The translations under genes and the position numbers were made by a program. The notes below the pieces were generated by a model, which had not been told where the DNA came from, did no database searches, and saw nothing but the letters and a program-made list of their open reading frames with translations. Source: Oscheius sp. JU75 (taxonomy: Eukaryota > Nematoda > Chromadorea > Rhabditida > Rhabditidae). Taken from it: a DNA stretch of 64,000 nucleotides. Shown here one piece after another: positions 36,727 through 48,377 of this stretch. How positions within the stretch are numbered: the first letter of the stretch is position 1; every line of letters begins with the position of its first letter. The DNA is taken from contig JASJZC010000007.1 of assembly GCA_037178855.1 (NCBI GenBank), positions 9,300,001 to 9,364,000 on the forward strand, read 5' to 3'.

Positions 36727-37561
36727 ATGTTCGGCTCCCTACTGCTTTTTTTGGGCTGTACGTTCTCTGAAGTTTATACATACTGCCCGGAGCAAGCCCA
36801 ATACGGAACTCTTTGTGATTATGGTACTCGAGAATCACCATCATATGCCCGTACTCCTGAGAGGCAACCTCCTTATGGGTCATATGTTCCGTTCAAAGCC
36901 TACCTATCTCCTCTGGCATTTTTACAGACAAATGAGAGGGTAACGAGATTCCGACTTAAGTTCTTCTTACACTGTTCGCTAGGACCTTTCGACTTCAAAA
37001 TAACAGTTGTAGAGGTGTGCCAATGTCCTTTGCAGCACATCGTTAGCTTTTAAGGATGATGGTCTTTCGTGGCTTGATGACTATGTTACTTCAACCAGGG
37101 GAAACAGTATTCTGTCAGAGCATGGTCATTATGCCCAGGGAGATATATATCACGAATTTCGTGGTAGCGAATACGGAGACTTTGGTCATGATTATGAGTT
37201 CAAGACGAAACTTGTGCACAACTGTGGCGGGGAACAAAAAGTACAAGTTCATATGAATGACTGCGATATAGATGAAAGATGCGATATCAGTATAGCAGCT
37301 TCATTGGTCAGCGGCGAATGGGACAATAGCAAAGGCTCCGGACTTCTCGAACATTATCCTACAATTGGACTACGCGGAAACGACCGAAGCACTCCATTAA
37401 CCTGGACAAATGATCAAAATCCGAGATTTCACGATTGGAAACCTAAACTGTTTGAAAATGTCGAGGAAACCACGTCTACATGGCAGAATGACCAAGAACC
37501 AAGAATTCCCGAGTGGCACACTACTTCTGGACCTACAGGAAATGATAACAAGCTCAGATAA
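36727..37561 (+). CDS. Secreted protein with WxNDQ repeats, about 240 aa
   Basis: Exon 1 from ATG 36727 encodes a signal peptide (MFGSLLLFLGCTFSEVYT) and a Tyr/Pro-rich stretch (PSYARTPERQPPYGSYVPF). A gtaacg donor after TNER joins, at phase 0, an exon that starts DDGLSWLDDYV after a cttttaag acceptor (about 37055) and ends at TAA 37559-37561. The second part contains Cys residues (LVHNCGG, NDCDIDERCDIS) and a near-duplicate TWTNDQNPRFHDWKP / TWQNDQEPRIPEWHT. It is probably extracellular; no family is recognised. Confidence 0.6.
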
Positions 37562-37752
37562 CAATATAATATCCTGGTTTCAGTTTCAGTAGTAAACTTT
37601 ATTTGAACTTTGTACCCCGTTTTCCGGTTGTAAAAAGTTCAGTCAGGCCTGGCTAGGCATTCAGCGCTCCTGGGTGGGAAGGAAATTTTCCGAGTCTAGG
37701 CTACATTTTCCGGTTTCACGATGTTTTGCAAAGTTGTAGATCTTTTTAGACT
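37562..37752. other. Spacer between convergent transcripts
   Basis: No coding exon is seen. The plus-strand secreted gene ends at the left and a minus-strand gene ends at the right. Confidence 0.4.
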
Positions 37753-39236
37753 CTACAACATTGCAGAACATCGCGAAGCGATCATTACCGCGAAACGGAC
37801 GTTATTAGGTGTGCTGGATGAACGCCGACCCAACCCGGACAGGACGGGCCGAAGGCACATATTACATGACTTTAGATAGCTTTGCGTGGTGCAGAAGGCG
37901 CATCTTTTGTCCCCTGGACAGTGCCTACATTGCGGAATACTAATAAACGGCATGTACGCATTAAAAGACTATTGACTTTGTATTCCTTCCCTTTTTTGTC
38001 GCTGTCTCCCTGCTTTCAATGCCTCTTTCGAACAAAACCTATCTTACAGGGTAACTTCATAATGCTTGTGTTTTGGGACCCCTGAAGGCACCGCAAACCC
38101 TTCTATGGCCATAGGACATTATAAACTCAATAGCAAGGTCAAGTAAGCTGTGTTACCTGAACAAAAGAGGTAGAAGATACGTGGTCCATTGAGCAGAAGA
38201 TCTCGGTAGGCTGTTGCTAGGTGCAAGACAGCTGTAAATACAACCTTCAGCAATCGAAAATGTAGTTACCTCGTAAGAAAGAATAACTTCACCGCTCGGA
38301 TAGGTGATCGAGTCACCAGCAGCGATATCATATTCTTTTTTTCCGAGAATCTCTTAACTGAAGCATCGACGTTTATGTTGAAAATATCGATCACTTACGA
38401 TGTCTATTCAACTTTCAGTTTAGGGGGCGGATTCCGTGCGTATTTTCATGGCTGAAGACTGCCATATCTCAGCTTCTGAAGACATTCCGTATAAGGCTTT
38501 CTGAAATAGCGCAAACAAACCTTTCACATCTTCTGAATTCGATAGAAAGATAGCTTCTTCTTGCTCGAAAGGTCTCTTCTTCTCCTCGCGATCGTTTGCT
38601 TCGGCCTTCTGCAATAAGGATCTTTCAAGCAAAAACTCGGCTTTAACTCGGCTTTAAGTTTAACTCCACTTTCCCAATCGAACTGAGTTTCCCAATCATC
38701 TTAATAGTACTAACAAGAGGGTTAGAGGAAGCAATTGGACAGATTATAAGAGAAGAAGACGACTTGAGAACAAATAAGTGACTGTTTAGGAGTAAGGCAG
38801 TCGTTGACAGTAAGTGTTTCATCTGTTTCAAACTCGGTTTACACACTGCTACGCAACAAAAAACTCCTGTCCTATCTGCTCAAGAAATGACGCGCGAAAA
38901 ATTGTTAAAAGCGCTTTGCGCTAGTGGAGTGCAAAGCCATATCATACAGCACTGGTGCAATTTTCTGTTCAAAAAGGTCTTAGTCAGTCTGTTAGGTCAG
39001 TTGATTTCTTACTAGAACTCGGAATCTCAGAATGTGAGTTATAGAGGATAGGGAGAGACAGAGGTTTTTGGTCAAAAAAGTCTTACATCCAGGGGTTCTG
39101 TTTCCAAAACATTTAGTTTAGCTACCTTACAGGCATAAAACAAAAAAAGTACTTACCGTGTGATCCACGCCCCTCCACGCGAATCGCCCCTCTTGATCCT
39201 TCTTCCTCTGGTGTCACCTCATTGATCGGCTCGTTC
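37753..39236 (-). CDS. Exons of one or more unidentified minus-strand genes
   Basis: Several exon-like frames with good splice sites lie here. 39158-39236 reads LENKENEPINEVTPEEEGSR and ends at gtaagt. An exon after an attgcag acceptor near 38608 reads KAEANDREEKKRPFEQEEAI. 38270 to about 38345 gives GKKEYDIAAGDSITYPSGEV, ending at gtaact. About 38158-38217 gives PTEIFCSMDHVSSTSFVQ. 37753 to about 37918 has a Cys-rich motif (HCPGDKRCAFCTTQSYLK then SCNMC), which could bind zinc or form disulphides. The order of joins and the number of genes are not settled. Confidence 0.38.
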
Positions 39237-40417
39237 TCCTTGTTTTCCAGGTCTGGAAATAGCAAATAATGTTGTGGAAGAGGTCTACTATAAGAAAGAA
39301 AACTGAAAATGTGAGGAAAAACCCTAAACGTTTCGAGCATTTCATGAGGATTTATGACAGAAGGGAGGCCAAGACTGATTATGCATAGAGCCAAGTGCGC
39401 GTTTTTGAATTTGCGTTGGAAACTGGGAACGTTGAGGTCACAGGATCTTTTCGTATTATTTGAGACTTTACATGTATTTTCTCGCTTTCTGGGCATCTAA
39501 AATCAACTCCACCTTAAAAACTACCCTTAGTGCGCCTAATTTGACACAAAAATTAGTGTGAAAACTGAAAAAAAATGCTTTACGGTGGGAAGAAGATTGT
39601 ATTGCCTATATTCTTGATTTTTCTTAAAATTTTTCGCTACAAACTAGGCGCAACAGGAGTATAACTCGAGTCGATTAAAAGCACTTAGAAGTAGGAGGGA
39701 TGAAAAGCAGTGTAAAGCACCGAATTTAGAAAAGAAAAAAATACCTCGCAAATTTTCAGTTTTTGACAAACAGGGCAAGTATCGTGGTTTTCTGATTGTA
39801 AAGAAGATGTCTCAACTGCTCGTCAACGTTTTGAAACAAAAAAAAAACGATTTGAAGCAGAAAGATACAAATAACAAGGGACTTTTCCGAGATTTAGAGC
39901 TCACAACGGACTTTGGGGATTGGTAATCAGACTATCATGATTTCTATTGGTAAATAGTGTTTCTGCCATGCCAGAAATTAACTGAGTAGTTTTGCTTTGA
40001 AAGCAATTAAGTTGTTACAAAGAAACTATCTTTTTTTTATTATAAAACTTGTACAGTAATTATAGCTTTTAGGAAAGTGAAAATTTGAAACTGCCAGACC
40101 TGCGGCTACAAAAGCCATCCGAATAAGGTTTTCCGTGATTAGAATTAGAAAGACGGAGACAGAAACGGAGAGACGGAGAGACAGAGGGACAGAGAAAGGA
40201 AGACAGATAGAGAGATGAGGTTTGCAAAAACAACGTTTTATTAAGTTATAACACTGGAATATCATTTGTGGGAATAGAATGTACATGTGGCGATCTTTTT
40301 TTTCTAATGTGCAATAGAACCCGGGTCGAGCTGAGCTACTAAATCACGAACCACGTAGATACAAGCTTTGGCAATATAATCAAATCAAAATTGGCTGGCC
40401 GTTTGTCACTTGAGGTG
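39237..40417. other. No supported gene; simple repeat at the right
   Basis: Possible upstream exons of the minus-strand gene(s) ending at 37753 lie at 39300-39500 but are not certain. The sequence is otherwise AT-rich without coding potential. Confidence 0.35.
40141..40216 (+). repeat. GAGACAGA-type simple repeat
   Basis: Degenerate agacggagacagaa and gagacagagg units past the stop of the GSKIP-like gene. Confidence 0.8.
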
Positions 40418-41007
40418 TCATGGGCTCGTCGTCACTACACGTCTGAATCTTTTTATTGAGAATTTTTCAGAAAGCTGTGTAACCTCAAGGTCTCTCAACT
40501 TGGCGGCGACTTTCTCGTCGAAAAGAACTTGGTATCCGGGAGAGATGGTCTCCATAAGGTCATAAAGATTGTCATAGTACTTTGTAAATAGTTGGAGCTT
40601 CGTAAAATCGCCAATCATACAGTCATGTCGAAGAGACGTTATCCTCCATCCTTTCAGCGTTAATTCAAGACAGTACGGCTGACCTGAAACATGATAATCA
40701 ATCATCGTGTTTATAGTTCCTATCAGTTTTTACGCCCGAGAATGTAGCGAAAAGCACGTGTTGGGAGTAATCGACGTTACCAAACTTTGATTGCAAAGAC
40801 CAAACTGTGTGACAGCAGCAACAGTCGGGAAGCGATTAGGGGGTAAAAACAGAAGGGTTTGAACGGATTGAACTTTGCAGACAGACTGATTGCAAGAAGC
40901 CATACCTTCAATCGTGTTCACGTTGACGAAAATAAGATCTGGTGTCCTGGGCAGCATTTCACTAACACTGATGGAGTCGACGGCAAAGGAGAGCTCGTGC
41001 ACGGCGG
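40418..41007 (-). CDS. GSKIP-domain protein (GSK3-interacting protein family), 5' incomplete
   Basis: Two exons are seen: 40906-41007 (HELSFAVDSISVSEMLPRTP then DLIFVNVNTIEG) and 40418-40683 (QPYCLELTLKGWRITSL, ETISPGYQVLFDEKVAAKL), separated by a 222-nt intron. The pattern of a helix with FAV..ISVS, a strand FVNV.T.EG, the YCLELT..GW strand and a C-terminal S.P.Y...F helix is that of the GSKIP (DUF727) domain. That domain binds glycogen synthase kinase 3 and, in animals, the PKA regulatory subunit. The C-terminal tail (IKRFRRVVTTSP) is basic. The exon with the start Met lies upstream at an unknown place. Confidence 0.75.
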
Positions 41008-41485
41008 CTGAATGTGGAGATTTAGGTAGTGTCAACCCTTATGTAGGACTATCTAACTTCAGGTTTTCAATAACTACGTCAGATTGGGGTAAGAAAATGT
41101 CCGATTTCTGAAACCGCACGGGAGAGATATCTTGAGTGGGTAACAAAAAGATAGGGGCGAGCATTTGCATGGGTTTTAAGACGGTACGATTTAGATCTTC
41201 TGCTGACTAACAAGACAGTACTCGGGGTTTGAGATAGTACTGGAAAGAGCTCTTTACTAAAACAGTCAGCCTAGCCATTTGTCTGATTACCGAGGAGGCA
41301 TGGGTGAGAAGTTTTCCTATTACCGATATAGTACCGAAATTGGTTGGTTTCTGATGATACAAGTGAGAACCGGCCCGGTTAGCTTATAAACCTTAGAATT
41401 TTACCCATTGGAATTTCATCTACAGTATACTTAGGCTCAAGGGTCTATTTCCGGTCGATTCTTCTCTATTCTCTTCTTTTATGAC
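41008..41485. other. No exon identified
   Basis: The first exon of the GSKIP-like gene could lie here or further right on the minus strand. No frame stands out. Confidence 0.35.
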
Positions 41486-41842
41486 TCATCGGACCACAAG
41501 GTGTGGGATTCCCCGACCAATCTTGTTTCTACGATAAAAGTGTGTAATTTTATGCCCTGTCCCCACGTGTTTTAGCGTAAATTGACCCTGAGTAACTAAC
41601 CGATGGCTTCCAATTCTAGCGAGGACTCGCCTCGGCTTCCGGGATTTGTACTGGCACATGAACGGTTGATCGTGCTGACTTTGTGCAGTGAAAGGGACCT
41701 GAAAATGTTTCATTGTAGCCTGTCTTTGCAACTTTAATCTTATCTTGTCCATCTTGCCACGTTTTTTTAGTATCCGATTGTCGTTTACCCTCCGAGCTCT
41801 CGGAAAACGCGGAAATGAAGGCACGTGGAACTTTTTTGGGGG
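41486..41842 (-). CDS. C-terminal exons of an unidentified basic protein
   Basis: From an acceptor at 41842 the frame reads PPKKFHVPSFPRFPRARR to a gtaaac donor. It joins VPFTAQSQHDQPFMCQYKS and RKPRRVLARIGSHR after tttttcag-like attttcag, then NKIGRGIPHLVVR and TGA 41486-41488 after a tatcgtag acceptor. The product is strongly basic (ribosomal-protein-like composition) but not recognised. A different frame of the first part (MVLSTETAPKKVPRAF) is also open, so the 5' part is uncertain. Confidence 0.38.
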   Translation of the reverse strand, partial: PPKKFHVPSFPRFPRARRVNDNRILKKRGKMDKIRLKLQRQATMKHFQVPFTAQSQHDQPFMCQYKSRKPRRVLARIGSHRLVTQGQFTLKHVGTGHKITHFYRRNKIGRGIPHLVVR

Positions 41843-43955
41843 CTGTCTCCGTCGAAAGGACCATTAATTTTGAGTGAGCCAGTGTCTCTCCCGAGACGTC
41901 AAAAATCTTCAGTTCCTGGTAACCAAAGGAAAACTGGATGTGAAGTTTTTACCCCCTTTCGAGCCTCGAGCCCATTCCCACGAGCTGAACTTACAGTGGA
42001 GGCGAATTGTGAGTTGAGCAGCGAAGGCAAGGAAGAGGCTCGGATTTCAGCATTGTGTTAGACCTGTAGAACGTAAAGGAGGTGAGAGATGTAAAAGGAA
42101 AGAGAGAGAGGGCGGAGTCTGGGAATACCCAAAAAGATATCGGATATGACGACTGTTGCGAAAGGTTGCGTATAATTAAGGACATATGACGTGATGATAT
42201 GCAGGTGCGCGGGGACCGGCACCCGAGGGGGCCACCCGTCTAATGAACAGAAGACCAAAAGGCAAAGGGGGAGAGATGGCAGGTTTAGGCGGTAGCAAGG
42301 CCACGTGTTGGTGCCAACTGCGGTCACATGCGAACCAAGTCAGTCGGAGTCCGAGAAAGAAATCACCTTTCAGCCGCAAACTGCGCAAGTAAGCACATGC
42401 CGACCACGTGCATTTCCCCCATTGCAATAGAGGAATCCAACGTGGTCTCTCTCTCTCTCTCTCTCGCTCCGAGAAAACTCTTTTTTTTTGTTCGGGAGCG
42501 AGGCGGACTGCATTAACCTACGTCAAATGCACGAGTTTGCTAAGGTTTAGCAACAGGTTGAAAGAGAAAGTTAGAGAGGCTTAAAATCTTAAACCTGATA
42601 AGCATAGTAACAGAGACAGTAGGCTTCAAAGACAGCCGCTAAGATCAATGATCAAATGACCATCGAGTGACCTAAGCTAACAATGGTGGCTACTCACGTG
42701 AATGGGGGAACCAGTTAGCTTGTGGGAGCAAGAAAACAGACGGGACGATAGTGGACAAGGAAGAAAAATTCTTCTCGCTACCACTCCCACAAACATGAAT
42801 AGATAATAGTGATAAATTCTGGGGGCTCGCGACACAAAAGCGGAGGTGTAACGTTGCGACGTCAAAAGTTCACGCGAATTATTTGTAATGGGATTTTCGC
42901 TCTTATTACAAGAGATCTAACTGCAGACAGTGATGGAAGCATGTTATGCTTTCCAGATGTTCGGTCAATATACGATATGCGTCAAAAGAAATATGACAAC
43001 TTGTTTTGAGAAAAAAGGTCAGGAGGCAAAAGGCGCCTAGAAAATGGCACTTTTGGAGATTGAGAGCTCTAATAAAGCCAATAAATGGCTTTTCTCCCAG
43101 CCATTATTGGCGCTTTTATGGTCGATTGAATGATTCTTAAAAGGCAGACATAAAGTGGCCAACGGGAAAAGCTAAAGCTGACGTGTACCACTAGATTCGG
43201 TTCTAGAATTATTGAGAAGATTTCAGCCTGTGCAAAAATTAAATACCTGCTATTATTAAGTTTCCAAATGGCTGATCAACAGCTGGAAAATGCGCAGAGA
43301 ACTTGTCAGCTTCAAAATTCAAGCCACTACGACGCTTTCAAGTCGCTCAAGTAGCCTCTCCCATGGTAGTACAGAGAAACAGAGAAACAGGGAAACAGAG
43401 AAGACAGCTCCTGAAGGTATGGTGAAAGTGTGGAGAGAGTCGAAAGGATGAATTTTATTTGATCACATTAGAATATGAATACGGAAATGAGACTATAAGA
43501 CAGTCCTACGCGTCTAAAAGGTGGTGATTTTGGTATTGGTTTACAGAGCTAAAACTATTGATACTGTAGAGTTATCATGACTTTCTTTTCACGTGAACCT
43601 ATACTTAGATCTGCCTTAATGGCGTGATCAAAGCACTAAACCTGCTCCTTATCAGACACCTATTTCACTTAACAGTAGCAATGTGCTTGATCAGCAGATG
43701 GTCACTAAATTCGAGAGAGAAAGAGAGATAACGGAAGTATTTACAAGTCCACGACCAGTGCACGTGACTGAAAGTCTCTGGCAGCTGCTTCACGAAAGAA
43801 AGGAGGCGTCGCCGGAACGAAAACCGACGAGCGAATGCTCCGGGCATGTTGCCAATGATCAACTTGTGACACTGGTCGTTTACGAGAGGGAGTGGGACAG
43901 ATGAACATTTTGATCTTTTTGACTTCGAACCAGGTATGTGTTGTGACAGACAGGT
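41843..43955. other. No supported gene
   Basis: The region contains a (CT)n tract at 42443-42466, a short gaaacagaga repeat at 43374-43400 and a 74-codon plus-strand frame at 43683-43904 without splice support. Confidence 0.35.
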
Positions 43956-44230
43956 CTACAAGGCGAAAAATGCGGACATTTCGTTGACAGTCAGATGCTT
44001 GTCTGCGCAGGCTATCTGCCCCAAATGCTCTTTGCCTACCGAACCCAGTTCAGGCACTTTCAACATGACGTCATAGTCTGTTTCCCGAAAATACTTAATT
44101 GAAGCTCCCTACCCCGTTATTGCTTCCCAAACCTGTGTCTAGAATACTCACGGGGCATCCAAGGCGCTCCTCCTCCTTCCAGCAGCTCCTTGATTCCATA
44201 ACGCTTCCGTGTTCTTCCATGTTTGTGATT
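43956..44230 (-). CDS. Last two exons of an unidentified gene
   Basis: Exon 44152-44230 lies between a tctaattttag acceptor and a gtgagt donor and reads HGRTRKRYGIKELLEGGGAP then WMP. Exon 43956-44077 follows a gggaaacag acceptor and reads YDVMLKVPELGSVGKEHLGQ then IACADKHLTVNEMSAFFAL. Their lengths sum to 201 nt, an exact 67 codons. The glycine-rich turn and the regular C-terminal sequence look like a folded conserved protein, but no family is recognised. Upstream exons, including the start, were not found. Confidence 0.5.
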
Positions 44231-44584
44231 CTAAAATTAGAGTTCCCTGTTTTGGCCACGAGGGTTTAATAATCGGTATCTCTCAAGCATGCTCTAACTG
44301 TTTGTAACTAGTCCTTTCGGTTAATGACCAAACATAGAAAGAAGGTCTCGTTTGGGTTTCGAAACTCTGCGCAATGTGATGTATTCGGCGAGGAGGTCTT
44401 TCTCATTTCGTCCTTCTGCATGCTTCAAACTTGTCTCTTGTCTCTCAACCTTGTTTGTTTCAACCCTAGTTTTGGCATAATGTTAACACAAGAGAACTTT
44501 AACATTTTGAGGTTTAAACCCAACAAGTTGATAATTTCTAAAGTAACAAATTGGTTAAGCCTCGACGATGTCTACCTTAGACGT

Positions 44585-44680
44585 ATTTACAAAAACGATC
44601 CAAGGGGGAATCGAGCCCTCGTCTGCTCCAAGAGGATGTCAGGTCCCAAGGCCGCCGCTTAATAGTCCATTTCCAACGAG
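44585..44680 (-). pseudogene. tRNA-like sequence, copy 1
   Basis: On the minus strand, aagcggcggccttggga is followed by a T-arm-like ggctcgattcccc. The overall layout resembles a long-arm (Ser/Leu type) tRNA, but the acceptor and anticodon stems do not pair well. It shares a 17-bp identical block with 44988-45004 in opposite orientation. Confidence 0.4.
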
Positions 44681-44964
44681 TTTTACGAGCTTTTTGCTAT
44701 TGCCAAGTAGGTTAATACCTAGAATTCGATTATGATAGCGGAATCTTGAAAAAGTTTTTGAAAAATAGTGAAAATTCGAAAATTTGGAAATGTCTTCTTC
44801 GCGCGCAAACACTAAACGACGCAAGCGTTTAAATTCAGGTGCCGCTCTAACTTCGTTGGAAACAGTCTATACCATGAAGCTACCAGGGCGCGGTAATCAC
44901 AAGATTGTGATGCGCATGTGAATACATTGAGCGTCTTTCATCAGCGCCCCCTGTCTGTTCCAAC

Positions 44965-45040
44965 ACGCTCCGGTACCATAGTGGCTAAAGCGGCGGCCTT
45001 GGGATCTGATTTCCTTTTGGAAAAGCCAGAGTTTTTTTGA
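44965..45040 (+). pseudogene. tRNA-like sequence, copy 2
   Basis: The plus strand reads tagtggctaaagcggcggcc followed by ttgggatctgatttcc, matching copy 1 over the D-arm and anticodon-arm region. The T-arm is lost (a run of T instead). It is a decayed copy. Confidence 0.4.
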
Positions 45041-45155
45041 CGCTTTCGGGGCAAAACATTTTGCTTTCAATATGTAATAGTTCCGCTGTACTGTGCATCC
45101 AGAAATATGGAAAACTTACCTGACATTGAGTTTTTTTTTCAATTTTGATACCAAA

Positions 45156-45413
45156 TTACAAAAACTCACGACTTCTTTGACGAATAGCCTTGGGAATTTC
45201 GTACCCGGCGAGTACAGGAGCTTCTTCTGGGTGCATTTCTTCGTAAACAGACGCAGCAGAGAGCCATCTTTCCAGTCTGTACTTCCTATTATTAGGTTAC
45301 ACAAACACTAATTACTCCTCTTGTCGATAATGAGGTGATACTCCAAGACTGCAAGCCAGGTTGGTGGCTTCAGCCCCAGGGAGAGCAATAGGCTGGGCTA
45401 GGTAGCGTGACAT
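45156..45413 (-). CDS. Unidentified small protein, 75 aa, two exons
   Basis: Exon 1 (45316-45413) reads MSRYLAQPIALPGAEATNL then ACSLGVSPHYRQE. After a 30-nt intron (gtaatt ... aatag), exon 2 (45156-45285) reads KYRLERWLSAASVYEEMHPE then EAPVLAGYEIPKAIRQRSRE and ends FL. The sum is 228 nt, an exact 76 codons with the stop. The charged helical sequence without a signal peptide resembles small mitochondrial or cytosolic assembly factors, but it is not recognised. A gtgagt inside the last codons could instead splice to a further exon. Confidence 0.5.
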
Positions 45414-47862
45414 GGTCGAGTCTGAACAATAACCGAAGAGATCGTAGACGCCCCAAACAGTCTCCCCCCACTAGACAGTTCGTCCTTTGGGAAAACACCA
45501 ACTGACATGTGATATCATTGCTAACGTTCTTTGATGAACGCCTCCAGTGGACTTGTTCCTTGTTTTCTGTCCTCTCTGAGATGGGCCCAAGAGACTAGGC
45601 AAACAAACAAATACGTCGCTCATTGCTGGGTCCTCTAGATTGTTCGTTTTTAAAGCAATCGAACCCAATTCAGTTGTGCGAAAGTCTAAAAACGTCTCTG
45701 GATGCACAATATTTTGCGCATAGTATGATAACAGGAACTTGTCTCTGAATGGTTTCGGAATTTCCGTGAAATTGCCTGCAATGACAGGCCTTCTACAAGT
45801 TTTAACGCCCTCACATTTCCTCTGTCATCCTGACAATCTTTGCTACTGATCCTGATACTTCGTGTACATCTTCCAGTAGCCGTCTTGGTCTGCTTCCTGT
45901 CACTTTGACTCGGTAAGCTGGTCCTGTTTATCTGTTCCCATGGTACCTGCTACATAACATTATTTTCTTTTGTACATCCGGCTAGCTTGTTACTAATTTA
46001 GCATGTTGTAATCAACCTGCGTCTTTAAGCTTGTTCTGTTTACCTGTTCAGCCCACCCCTTATTTTATGCCTTGTTCAAGCCAGCATGCCATTGCAAGAC
46101 AGATACCGCTTGATTCTTTATGGTGTTGATCACCTAAGCTAGAATAGGTCGAACCTACCAGAACATCATCATCCCCTAATAGTTATGAATCTGTCTATAT
46201 CAGCTTGTTCTGTCAAATCTCGCTACCTCTATAAGCGAGCAACGACAACTGAAGACAGTGTATATTACAATACTTTCCTCTCGACATCCCCCCCCCCTTT
46301 GGCAACTGGTTAGATCAACAAGCTTCTCTCAGAACACACACTGGGACTCTGGACTGTCAGATTTGTGCTCGTAATGACGTGTTCGGTCAACACTCTTGAC
46401 TACATGTCTAGGAATCTATCTATACCATTTAAACGCCCGAAAAATCGGCTGTGACCTTCAGCAGATGAGTAGAAGGCCACCATTGCTTTTTCTGGTCAGC
46501 TGATCTCGTTTGAATCTCCGCCATATCCTTGGACTGTCTGGACGCACACAATGAGAAACACTGATCTCTGGTAGTTGTGCAATAACATTCCTGGAGAGTC
46601 CAAATTTAGCTGCCCAGATCACATGGTAACCCGATTGTACGTGCAGATTGAACTGGTTGAGGGCTGGTCTTTCGTCCGAAATTCTCAGGCGGCCGGTAAC
46701 CAAACACTTTTGAATGACCGGGTGTTTTGTTACCAGAGAAAGTACGTTTTAAAAGGTGTCACATTGATAGAGCACGTAGCATATTTTGTGGGGATCTGAA
46801 CAGATAATATACTGCATTTTTGTGTGTTTGTAGCACCTTATATCTTGTATAATAAAAATAGTTGGTCTGCAGCAGTTAGTCAAACATTCAAAGTCAAATT
46901 GGTTTCCTGTCAAAGTAGAGTAATTGACAGGAGTAGCTTGGGACTCCAACAGAGCAGTCTAGCGGAGCAAGTATATTGCTAATACCATCTCAAAGTTAAA
47001 CCGTTTCATGTCTCACAGCGAGTTAGAGTAACAGGTTTCTGATTTTACAATTTTTGCGTGCGTTCAGGCTTGTTAACTGACTTCAGTACTTCTGGAACGA
47101 TATTATATCTATACAGTTCAATAATAACGTAGTCTGTCCTATGTACCCTTTAAGCATTAGTCTCTTCTAGTGTAGAAACTTGCATATTTTGGCTCACTGG
47201 ACTTCCTCTGATTGAATCGGCCGATTTCTTTCTCCACACTTTTCCTCCTCTACCTTCGTTCCCTTTGTGACGCGGATCTTTTGCGCAGCGCAGTTTTCCG
47301 TGTCACGCAAACGAGACCACGGGTCGGATTGTCTATCCCCCATTTCTAAGAGAAAAAGCCTACGTTTGTTGATCGGTCGTGCCCGTTTATCACAGCCCCA
47401 CAAAACTCGCTGATAAGGCTCTACGTGGTTGAGGCAAAGTGTCTTATCTTCAGAGAGTGCAACAACACGTAATGATTCATTTGCACGGGATAACAACAAC
47501 GAGGAACAAGGTACCAGAGTAGACTAATCTACCGACTCGTACTTACTACTTACATATATAATTACAACTGAATGGAAAGGGGAGAAGGAATTGTACTGTT
47601 TCGACTACAAATAGATCATAGACGAAGATCCCGATTAGACGGGGGTTACCCACATTAATGATTCGATTAAGAACACCGTAATATAAGGAGGAGCCTGAAT
47701 ATTAGACTATATACACACAAGCTTGACTAAGGTAGCTATTCTACAAGTGTTAGTGGCATGCTAACCACTACTATATACAGGGACGACGATTGAGGGTTCG
47801 GTTTAAACGGTTGGTTTGAGAACGGATTTGAACGAGAGAGAGTGACCGGAGCTTTGACCTCT
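45414..47862. other. Gene-poor region
   Basis: No exon has firm support. A 101-codon minus-strand frame at 47194-47499 (NESLRVVALSEDKTLCLNHV) looks mildly coding but has no splice context. A C-rich run lies near 46288. Confidence 0.35.
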
Positions 47863-48345
47863 TCAAGCGCTGACCTTTTCTGCCTCATCGTCACTGATGA
47901 AGCCACTGTCCTGACGATTGGACCGGGATCCACAGTGATCGTCTTCAAAGTCAGAACAGATCGGATCGACAGAGTTATCGCGCTGGAACAGAAAAAAATT
48001 AGTATGCTTCTGGCTTGTCCTTACCTCAAAGTCTTGTTTTTCCGAGGCCTTCCGCTGTTTTTGAAGGCGCTTCTTCTCGTTTTTCTTTCGCTGTGTGGCC
48101 TGCTGTTCAAGACTTAGAGCTGGATTGAAAGTCATCCTGTAAGATACGGTAATTTTAGAGGTTCAAAAATGAACATACAATTTATTATTCTCCTCGCAGA
48201 TCGACACACGTTTGACCCGATGGGCGACGTCGTCAACAGATGGCATCTTGAGGATTCCCCTACGGTTGGGACTTCCGGCTACACACTCACTGACAGCCCG
48301 TTGGCGAAAAGCTGATTCAGCTGAAAAGTGTCTTTTACGAGTGCA

Positions 48346-48377
<32 letters not shown>

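Noticed and set aside
44585-45040. Functional tRNA genes
   Set aside because: A- and B-box-like sequences are present but the stems do not pair.
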